DNA of 51,730 nt from Pirellula sp. (lineage in GTDB: Bacteria; Planctomycetota; Planctomycetia; Pirellulales; Pirellulaceae): positions 1-51,730 of the forward strand of contig JAJTID010000023.1 in NCBI GenBank assembly GCA_021300155.1, in the 5' to 3' direction. Below are positions 45,357 to 51,730 of the stretch, in pieces. Under the pieces are notes generated by a model. The model ran no database searches. It was not told where the DNA came from and saw only the letters and a list, made by a program, of their open reading frames with translations. The number at the start of each line of letters is the position of its first letter. Within the stretch, counting starts at the first letter, position 1. The translations under genes were made by a program, and so were the position numbers.

Positions 45357-48300
45357 ATGAAGAATGCCATCCAATGGGCCATTCGCAATGTCTCGGGAGT
45401 AAACGTTCTCGTAGCAATCATCTTGGTTGGCGGGTTGGTCTCTTTCTTTTCCATGCGACGAGAGACGTTTCCCGAGTTTCAGCTCGAAGTGATTCTGGTC
45501 TCTGTACCTTATCCAGGCGCAACCCCCGACGAAGTAGAAAGTGGCATTTGCCAGAAAATCGAAGAAGCGATTCAGCCACTGACCGGAATCAAAAAGCTAA
45601 CCAGCATTTGCCGGGAAGGTTCTGGTTTCACGTTGGCGCAACTTGATTCCAATGTCAAAGATCCACAGAAGATCCTTTCGGAGATTCGATCGGCCGTGGA
45701 TCGGATTTCGGTCTTCTTTCCCGAACGAAGTGAAAAGTCGACCGTCGAACAAATTACTTTTCGAACACCAGCGATTCGAGTTGCCATCATTGGTCCAGAC
45801 GATCGATCCTCTGCTTCTGAGCGAAAGCTGCGGGACTACGCCGAGACTATTCGCGACCGACTTCTTGAGCTCCCGTCGGTATCGCAGGCGAACATTCAAA
45901 ACGCAAAACCATTTCAAATCGATGTAGAAGTCGACGAAGATACGCTTCGAAAATATGGTTTAACCTTAAACCAGATTGCCAACATCCTAAAGAAAGAGAA
46001 TGTGGAGCTACCCAGTGGTCAGCTCAAAAGCGATGGCCAAGAAATCTTGCTTCGTGGGAAGAACAAACGGGATATAGGCGAAGACATTGCGACATTACCA
46101 CTGATCACACAGCCAAACGGTGTAGTTTTGACTGTGGGTGATGTCGGCAAAGTTCGCGATGAATTCGACGATGTGACAGCGATCAGCGAAATCAACGGTC
46201 GCCCCGCGATCGTGATCGAGATCTCTCGAACGAGCAATGAAGATTTGTTGAACATTTCGGATGAAGTCAAGAAATTCGCGGCAGCAGTCGAAACGCCCGA
46301 AGGGTACTCCGTTCGTGCTTGGGGAGATGAGAGTGTCGATGTTCGTGATCGAATTCGCATGCTTCGCGAAAACGGTCTCCAAGGGGGCATTATTGTCTTC
46401 TTGTTGTTAGCGATCTTTTTGGATTTGAGATTGGCCTTTTGGGTTGCCATGGGCATCCCTATTAGTTTGGCAGGAGCTGGAATTGTCCTCTATTCCACGG
46501 GTGGCACCCTCAACATGCTATCCATGTTCGCGTTCTTAATGGCCGTTGGCATTGTGGTCGATGACGGAATTGTGATTGGAGAGAACATCTACACGCACCG
46601 TGCGATGGGGAAATCCAATTTGCGAGCATCGATGGATGGTGCATTGGAAGTTTTACCAAGTGTGTTTTCCAGTGTGGCAACGACCATCATCGCGTTCATG
46701 CCATTGTTTTATGTTTCAGGCGTGATGGGTAAGTTTATTGCCGTCATGCCGGCTGCAATCATCGCAATGCTTATCGTCTCGCTAACGGAAGCGACCTTTG
46801 CTTTACCTGGGCACCTATCCCATGATCATAAACCGCCGAAGACGATACTTCAAAAGTTCCTTCATGGGATGAGTCAATCGGTCGATCAACTTGAAAAGAT
46901 GTTCCGTTGGATCGGTCGACCCGCGAATCGCGCACTCGATTGGTTCGGAGAAAAAGTTTACGGGCCTATATTGTCGATTTCTCTTCGATATCCGACCTTA
47001 CCCATATCCGCTGCAATTCTAGCTGTTGCGATTGCCGCCGGAATGGTTCGGTCTGGGATCGTGGCTTTCGAGTTTTTTCCAGCCTTGGACGGTAAAACGA
47101 TCATCGGTCAAATTGTATATCCGGACGGGACTCCCGTGGCTGTCACTAGTGAATCAGCACGCCGAATGGAAAGTGCCATTAGACAACTTAGCAACGACAT
47201 AGCAGCAGACGAGGATGCGAAGAAGATCAACAAAACCCCAGAACCGACTGAACCCAATGCGCCTCGTGGGCCTGTCAAGTTGGCGTACCTACAGGTGGGG
47301 TCGGCGACCACAGGAGATCCTGGGGCAGGTGACCGTGTCAGTGGCTCCCATGTTGCGCAAGTCTTTGTTGAGATTCATGACGCAACCGTTCGGAACATCA
47401 CTAGCGATGAAATACTGAATAGATGGCGAGAAGCAGCCGGCAACTTCCCTGGCGCCGAGCGTGTGACATTCCAGGCTGCAAATATCGGGCCCGGCGGGCG
47501 TCCTCTTGAATTCAAGATTCTTGCTCCGAGCCGCGACATTGCCGCGTTGGAGGCCGCCGTTGAAACCGCCAAAGAAACACTGCGAACCTATGCTGGAGTT
47601 TACGATATTCGCGACGACTCTTCGCCAGGTAAAGTGGAGTTTCAATTCGCGATTAAAGAGCGTGCAAAATCGCTCGGAATAACCGTGTCCGATCTCGCGG
47701 AAACCGTTCGTAATGCATACTACGGTGCCGAGGTACAACGACTACAACGCGATCGTCATGAAGTCAAACTCATGGTCCGATATCCCATGAGTGAACGTCG
47801 ATCTTTAGCCGACTTTCAAGAGATTCGTATTCGTGGAAAAGACAATATCGAACGGCCGATCATGGAGGTCGCTGATATCACCGTTACGCGCGGGTACTCG
47901 GAGATCAACCGTCTCGATCAGTTAAGAGCTATTACGGTGAGTGCTGAGCTTGACACTGCCGTGGCAAATGCAACGCTCGTTGCCACATCGCTCAAGGCAG
48001 ATCTCGTTCCGAAACTTTTGGAGAAGTATCCTAGACTTCGATTTCGATGGGAAGGACAGCAACAAGAAACGGCAGAATCATTCGCCAGCCTTGTGATTGG
48101 TTTCGCACTTGCGATGGCTTCGATGTTCTTGTTGCTGGTATTCGAGTTCAACTCTTATTTGCAACCTTTAATCATTTTGGCGATCGTCCCCTTTGGAATC
48201 GTAGGAGCAATCTACGGACATGCCTTGATGGGCTTGCCACTGACGCTGTTCAGCATGTTCGGAATGGTGACGCTCGCTGGTGTGGTCGTCAACGACTCGA

Positions 48301-48704
48301 TTGTGTTGGTGGACTTTATCAATCAATGCAATAAAGGTGGAATGCCAATTCATGATGCCTTGATGGAGGCTGGTTCCCGGCGTTTGAGGGCTGTCTTTCT
48401 TACAAGCGTGACGACAATCGCTGGATTAGCGCCCATGCTGCTTGAGAAATCGTTTCAAGCACAAGTGCTGATACCGATGGCAACTAGCCTGGCGTTTGGA
48501 TTGCTGGCATCCACAATGCTGGTCCTCTTGATGGTGCCCTTCCTTTACCAGTTATACGCGACTGTTGCGTTGACGGAGGAACAAAAAGCAGGGCATTGGG
48601 AACCAGCGCCGTCGTACGAAACCGTTCCAGATGGATCAAAGAAAATCTCGGATAGCCTTGAGAAACCAAGTTCTAGCGAACAGGATGTTGTCTTGGGTAC
48701 ATAG
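45357..48704 (+). CDS. RND-family efflux permease (AcrB/MexF-type)
   Basis: 1115 residues from ATG 45357 (GAAGGGC upstream decides this start; a frame from 45303 overlaps the adaptor). A proton-driven inner-membrane pump: TM1 (NVLVAIILVGGLVSFF), the porter domain beginning VPYPGATPDEVESGICQKIE, the TM4 relay aspartates in GIVVDDGIVIGEN, and the second half with VVVNDSIVLVDFINQCNKGG and the final helices near LAFGLLASTMLVLLMVPFLY. A hydrophilic tail of about 45 residues ends it. Substrate unknown. Pair with the adaptor, 16 bases apart. Confidence 0.95.
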   Translation: MKNAIQWAIRNVSGVNVLVAIILVGGLVSFFSMRRETFPEFQLEVILVSVPYPGATPDEVESGICQKIEEAIQPLTGIKKLTSICREGSGFTLAQLDSNVKDPQKILSEIRSAVDRISVFFPERSEKSTVEQITFRTPAIRVAIIGPDDRSSASERKLRDYAETIRDRLLELPSVSQANIQNAKPFQIDVEVDEDTLRKYGLTLNQIANILKKENVELPSGQLKSDGQEILLRGKNKRDIGEDIATLPLITQPNGVVLTVGDVGKVRDEFDDVTAISEINGRPAIVIEISRTSNEDLLNISDEVKKFAAAVETPEGYSVRAWGDESVDVRDRIRMLRENGLQGGIIVFLLLAIFLDLRLAFWVAMGIPISLAGAGIVLYSTGGTLNMLSMFAFLMAVGIVVDDGIVIGENIYTHRAMGKSNLRASMDGALEVLPSVFSSVATTIIAFMPLFYVSGVMGKFIAVMPAAIIAMLIVSLTEATFALPGHLSHDHKPPKTILQKFLHGMSQSVDQLEKMFRWIGRPANRALDWFGEKVYGPILSISLRYPTLPISAAILAVAIAAGMVRSGIVAFEFFPALDGKTIIGQIVYPDGTPVAVTSESARRMESAIRQLSNDIAADEDAKKINKTPEPTEPNAPRGPVKLAYLQVGSATTGDPGAGDRVSGSHVAQVFVEIHDATVRNITSDEILNRWREAAGNFPGAERVTFQAANIGPGGRPLEFKILAPSRDIAALEAAVETAKETLRTYAGVYDIRDDSSPGKVEFQFAIKERAKSLGITVSDLAETVRNAYYGAEVQRLQRDRHEVKLMVRYPMSERRSLADFQEIRIRGKDNIERPIMEVADITVTRGYSEINRLDQLRAITVSAELDTAVANATLVATSLKADLVPKLLEKYPRLRFRWEGQQQETAESFASLVIGFALAMASMFLLLVFEFNSYLQPLIILAIVPFGIVGAIYGHALMGLPLTLFSMFGMVTLAGVVVNDSIVLVDFINQCNKGGMPIHDALMEAGSRRLRAVFLTSVTTIAGLAPMLLEKSFQAQVLIPMATSLAFGLLASTMLVLLMVPFLYQLYATVALTEEQKAGHWEPAPSYETVPDGSKKISDSLEKPSSSEQDVVLGT

Positions 48705-48737
48705 TGATGGAGACTTGCGTAGTATAGGAGAGCTCAT

Positions 48738-49766
48738 TTGAAACGAATCGAAACAGTCGACCAACTTGACGATGAATTGAGTTGTCCAACGCCAGGAGTT
48801 CTTTCAACACTTCGCGAGATCGATGGTGACATCATCATCTTGGGCGCTGGAGGGAAAATGGGCCCTACGTTAGCGAGGATGGTTCGACGCGGCTTCGATG
48901 AGATCGGGCAGTCAGGCAGGAAAGCGATTGCGGTTTCACGTTACTCGAGCGAGCAAGCAAAGTCGGCATTGAGTCAGGCTGGGGTTGAGACGATCGCGTG
49001 CGATCTTCTATCTCGAGAATCGGTGCAACAGCTGCCACAAGTTCCCAACGTGATCTATATGGCGGGGCAGAAGTTTGGCACATCGAGCCAACCCGAGTTA
49101 ACCTGGGCAATGAACACATTGGTTCCTGCCATCGCGGCGGAACACTTTGCAAAAAGTCGAATCGTGGTTTTCTCCACAGGATGCGTGTATCCATTGATGC
49201 CAGTGGAAGGGCGCGGGGCCGCAGAAGATACCCCATTGCTGCCGCCGGGTGACTATGCAAATTCCTGTGTAGGACGCGAGCGAATCTTTTCGTACTATTC
49301 CTCGAGACACCACACTCCGATGACGATGTTTCGGTTGTGCTATTCCATCGATTTGCGATACGGAGTCCTTCACGATATCGCTCAGAAAGTCGCGCAAAAG
49401 ATACCTGTCGACGTCAGTATGGGGTGGGTCCAAGGGATTTGGCAAAGAGATGCCAACGCCAGAGCAATCGAGTCCCTAAGATACACTTCTTGCCCGCCTA
49501 CTCCGCTTAATGTAACAGGGCTCGAAAGACATGCCGTTCGTGAGATAGCGTCGCAATTCGGTAAACTCTTTGGTGTAGAGCCACAATTTGTAGGTGCCGA
49601 AGAGCCCAAGGCTTGGATTTGGGATGCATCCCAGTCCTACACACTCTCTGGCCCTCCGACGGTAGAATGGAACGAGATGATCGAGGCTACGGCGCATTGG
49701 ATTCAATGTGGTGGACCATCGCTGGGGAAGCCGACTCATTTCGAAGTAACCGACGGCACGTTCTGA
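48738..49766 (+). CDS. NAD-dependent epimerase/dehydratase-like SDR lacking the catalytic Lys
   Basis: 342 residues. The start is TTG at 48738, with AGGAGAG at 48727-48733. The Rossmann motif is ILGAGGKMG (G36-G42), and the Ser/Thr site is seen in VVFSTGCVYPL. In extended SDRs the next element is YxxxK, but here it reads YANSC (Y173 to C177), so lysine is replaced by cysteine. The rest (FRLCYSIDLRYGVLHDIAQK, PLNVTGLER) is family-like. It may be an altered-mechanism or binding-only member. Followed by a GNAT gene and an aldolase-like gene, probably one operon. Confidence 0.85.
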   Translation: MKRIETVDQLDDELSCPTPGVLSTLREIDGDIIILGAGGKMGPTLARMVRRGFDEIGQSGRKAIAVSRYSSEQAKSALSQAGVETIACDLLSRESVQQLPQVPNVIYMAGQKFGTSSQPELTWAMNTLVPAIAAEHFAKSRIVVFSTGCVYPLMPVEGRGAAEDTPLLPPGDYANSCVGRERIFSYYSSRHHTPMTMFRLCYSIDLRYGVLHDIAQKVAQKIPVDVSMGWVQGIWQRDANARAIESLRYTSCPPTPLNVTGLERHAVREIASQFGKLFGVEPQFVGAEEPKAWIWDASQSYTLSGPPTVEWNEMIEATAHWIQCGGPSLGKPTHFEVTDGTF

Positions 49767-49808
49767 GTTCTCTTCCATTTACACTGTCTCCATTTTGTTC
49801 TTCTAGGC

Positions 49809-50288
49809 ATGGATTGGTTCATGGACATTCGACTTTTTCAACCTGGCGATCTCCCCGAGCTACGAAGAATCACCATCGAAGGCTTTGAAGGAATCGCGAT
49901 TGATCAAAACGTAGAGAACCAACTTGGCGTTTTGGCGGGCCACGATTGGAAGTGGCGAAAAGCACGGCATGTAGATGAGGATTGCGAAGCCAACCCGACC
50001 GGAGTTTTCGTTGCGGTCGAAGGAGAAACAATCCTAGGATACATCTCCACCCGCATCGACCGAGAAGCAGGAAAGGGGAGGATCCCGAATCTTGCTGTCG
50101 ATTCACGTCAACGTGGCCAGGGAGTCGGTCGGGCATTGATTCAATATGCAGTCGATTATCTTCGAGAACAAGGTATGGCCTTTGTGATGATCGAAACTAT
50201 GGTCAACAATCCAATCGGGCAACACCTGTATCCCTCGTGCGGCTTTGTCGAAGCTGGCCGTCAGATCCATTACGCGATGAAGCTATGA
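49809..50288 (+). CDS. GNAT-family N-acetyltransferase
   Basis: 159 residues from ATG 49809 (an ATG at 49821 is possible). It transfers an acyl group from acyl-CoA to an amine. The acetyl-CoA loop is RQRGQGVGRALIQYAVDYLR, and the C-terminal GQHLYPSCGFVEAGRQIHYA is typical of the fold. EGETILGYISTRID forms the central strand. The acceptor is unknown; the SDR and aldolase-like neighbours suggest a small metabolite rather than a protein. Its stop shares ATGA with the next start. Confidence 0.92.
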   Translation: MDWFMDIRLFQPGDLPELRRITIEGFEGIAIDQNVENQLGVLAGHDWKWRKARHVDEDCEANPTGVFVAVEGETILGYISTRIDREAGKGRIPNLAVDSRQRGQGVGRALIQYAVDYLREQGMAFVMIETMVNNPIGQHLYPSCGFVEAGRQIHYAMKL

Positions 50289-51325
50289 ACGAATCGTCCA
50301 CGGCAAACGATTGGCACGCTCAATTGCGGCAAGGTGTTGCGATCCCTGCTCATCCGCTGGCACTTACGAAGAACCGCAAGCTCGATGAACGTCGCCAACG
50401 TGCTCTTACGCGTTACTACATCGCATCGGGAGTGGGCGGGCTGGCGATTGGCGTCCACACGACACAGTTCGCTATTCGCGATCCGAGGCACGGATTGTTC
50501 CAACCCGTTTTAGAGTTGGCAGCCGAAGAACTACAAAGAAGTACCAATCACAATAACCCTATAGTAAGGATCGGAGGTGTTTGCGGGGAAACTAAGCAAG
50601 CGACAGAAGAGGCGGCGTTGTTGGTAAACCTACAGTACGACGCCGCGTTGCTGAGTTTGGCCTCACTGAAGCATGCCAAGGACAACGAGTTGTTGGAACA
50701 TTGCCGTGCCGTAGCGTCGATCGTTCCCGTGATTGGGTTTTATCTTCAACCAAGTGTCGGAGGTCGCGTTCTTTCCTATGCGTTCTGGAGACAATTTGCC
50801 GAGATTGAAAATGTGGTTGCTATCAAGATTGCACCTTTCAATCGTTATCAGACAATCGATGTCGTACGTGCGGTCATGGCTGCAGGTCGCGATGATATAG
50901 CCTTGTATACGGGCAATGACGACAACATTGTTGCAGACTTGGTAACCCCCTTTCGCTTCCATGGGGATGAGCGTCGCATCGTTGGCGGATTGTTAGGGCA
51001 TTGGTCCGTTTGGACAAAAGGTGCCGTCGAGATTTTGACAGAATGCAAGAAAGAAAATTCGACCTTCGATTTATTGAGACTGGGAATCGAAGTGACAGAC
51101 TGCAACGCTGCGTTTTTTGACAGCGCGAATGGTTTCCGTGGTTGTATCGCAGGGCTTCACGAAGTGCTGCGGCGTCAAAGGATCTTGGAGGGAATCTGGT
51201 GTCTAGACGAGAAAGAGACGCTCAGTGCCGGACAACAGGAAGAGATCGATCGCGTGTATGCCGCCTATCCCCATCTCAACGACGACACCTTTGTCGCTTC
51301 TCATCTCGATTCCTGGCTTGCTTAA
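50285..51325 (+). CDS. Dihydrodipicolinate synthase-family (DapA-like) aldolase
   Basis: 346 residues from ATG 50285, overlapping the GNAT stop by 4 bases; the same frame stays open upstream inside the GNAT gene, but that part is not coding. Class I aldolase features remain: GVHTTQFAI (TT pair near the substrate), Y153 in GFYLQPSVGG, and K181 in VAIKIAPFNRYQT as the expected Schiff-base lysine. It is 40-50 residues longer than DapA and has no GTTGE motif, so it is a catabolic or unknown-substrate member. The chemistry should be aldol cleavage or condensation with pyruvate-like substrates. Confidence 0.88.
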   Translation: MNESSTANDWHAQLRQGVAIPAHPLALTKNRKLDERRQRALTRYYIASGVGGLAIGVHTTQFAIRDPRHGLFQPVLELAAEELQRSTNHNNPIVRIGGVCGETKQATEEAALLVNLQYDAALLSLASLKHAKDNELLEHCRAVASIVPVIGFYLQPSVGGRVLSYAFWRQFAEIENVVAIKIAPFNRYQTIDVVRAVMAAGRDDIALYTGNDDNIVADLVTPFRFHGDERRIVGGLLGHWSVWTKGAVEILTECKKENSTFDLLRLGIEVTDCNAAFFDSANGFRGCIAGLHEVLRRQRILEGIWCLDEKETLSAGQQEEIDRVYAAYPHLNDDTFVASHLDSWLA

Positions 51326-51542
51326 CTGGAGTGCATCTGCATACTCATCCGCCGGTTCTATGCACTTAGAAATGTGGAAATCCTAAGGTCATCGAACCAC
51401 TTTCTAAACCGTCGTTTTTTCGATTGCCTATTTCGACGGAGTCCATCTTCAAGGGGCAGGTAGAAAACGAAATTCTGTGTAGAATGCTCGCGGTTTTACT
51501 TTTGGTGTTCCATTTGACTTCTATTTTCTGAACAATCATCTC

Positions 51543-51730
51543 ATGATGCGACTTTCGGATATCCGCTGCGGACAACTTGAAGCCGTCAGGTTTTCATGGT
51601 TCCAGCTACCACATGCTGGTACAGGCCTGATGTTGGTCATCTTTTTTATCGGTTGTTCGAAATCTGTACCAAAAGCCGATTTGAAGCCACCAACCGTTAC
51701 CGTGGTCTCTGCTATGGAAGAAGAGATTAC
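51543..51730 (+). CDS. RND/HlyD-type adaptor lipoprotein, N-terminal fragment (cut by window edge)
   Basis: From ATG 51543 (or 51546) the frame is open for 62 codons to the window end. GTGLMLVIFFIGC is a signal with a lipobox-like cysteine, followed by KPPTVTVVSAMEEEI, which closely resembles the start of RND periplasmic adaptors (the strand before the first lipoyl half). Only the beginning is visible, so the call is provisional. It would be the second adaptor in 8 kb. Confidence 0.6.
   Translation, partial: MMRLSDIRCGQLEAVRFSWFQLPHAGTGLMLVIFFIGCSKSVPKADLKPPTVTVVSAMEEEI

Noticed and set aside
49982-50284. Upstream extension of the DapA-like frame inside the GNAT gene
   Set aside because: The product is Arg/Ser-rich shadow sequence; the ATG at 50285 with an ATGA overlap and a family-like N-terminus is the better start.

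Overview
The window looks like chromosomal DNA of a planctomycete, most likely Pirellulaceae (Rhodopirellula-like). This is inference from gene content: a textbook DUF1559 protein with a prepilin-type N-terminus beside a small carboxypeptidase-like lipoprotein, a DUF1080 protein, a secreted sulfatase, a PQQ-type propeller, a DUF3500 protein with a Tat signal, secreted BPL_N-like and SMP-30 proteins, moderate GC content and many short non-operonic transcription units. I see no rRNA, tRNA, CRISPR array, transposase, phage gene or replication origin. Most of the window is core or housekeeping DNA.

Layout. 1-4.6 kb: a truncated 2Fe-2S ferredoxin, then DUF1080, typA and ndk on the minus strand, bracketed by two islands of inverted repeats in opposite orientation. 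4.6-8.4 kb: a proB / FAD-oxidoreductase / coiled-coil operon, then a relic of a decayed gene. 8.4-19 kb, minus strand: glucan phosphorylase with a strong terminator, a degenerate HD-GYP protein, a membrane metallophosphoesterase, a PAS-GAF-receiver protein, hisS, a Cys-cluster protein and an HtrA-type protease. 19-29.5 kb: gltX, a CBM20-SMP-30 fusion, glutamate dehydrogenase, a small membrane protein, DUF3500 and BPL_N secreted proteins, the lipoprotein and DUF1559 pair, and a PQQ propeller. 29.6-33.6 kb, minus strand: a LolD/FtsX-type ABC transporter and dihydrofolate reductase. 33.8-38 kb: a tight plus-strand operon of a carotenoid desaturase-like protein, glutathione peroxidase, DegT aminotransferase, SurE and an 83-residue unknown. 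38-43.7 kb: an OprB-like porin, a sulfatase and a DUF255 thioredoxin-fold protein. 43.7-51.7 kb: an RND adaptor and permease, a three-gene set (epimerase-like SDR, GNAT, DapA-like aldolase), and the start of another RND-type adaptor lipoprotein.

The least explained parts are two families of dispersed inverted repeats (copies near 0.3, 0.4 and 4.4 kb, and near 22.3 and 29.5 kb), the SDR/GNAT/DapA-like set in which the SDR lacks its usual catalytic lysine, the kinase-less PAS-GAF-receiver protein with a repeat-encoded acidic tail, and the decayed gene at about 7.9-8.3 kb. I found no clearly new multi-gene defence or mobile system. All family calls come from reading motifs and were not checked by database search.
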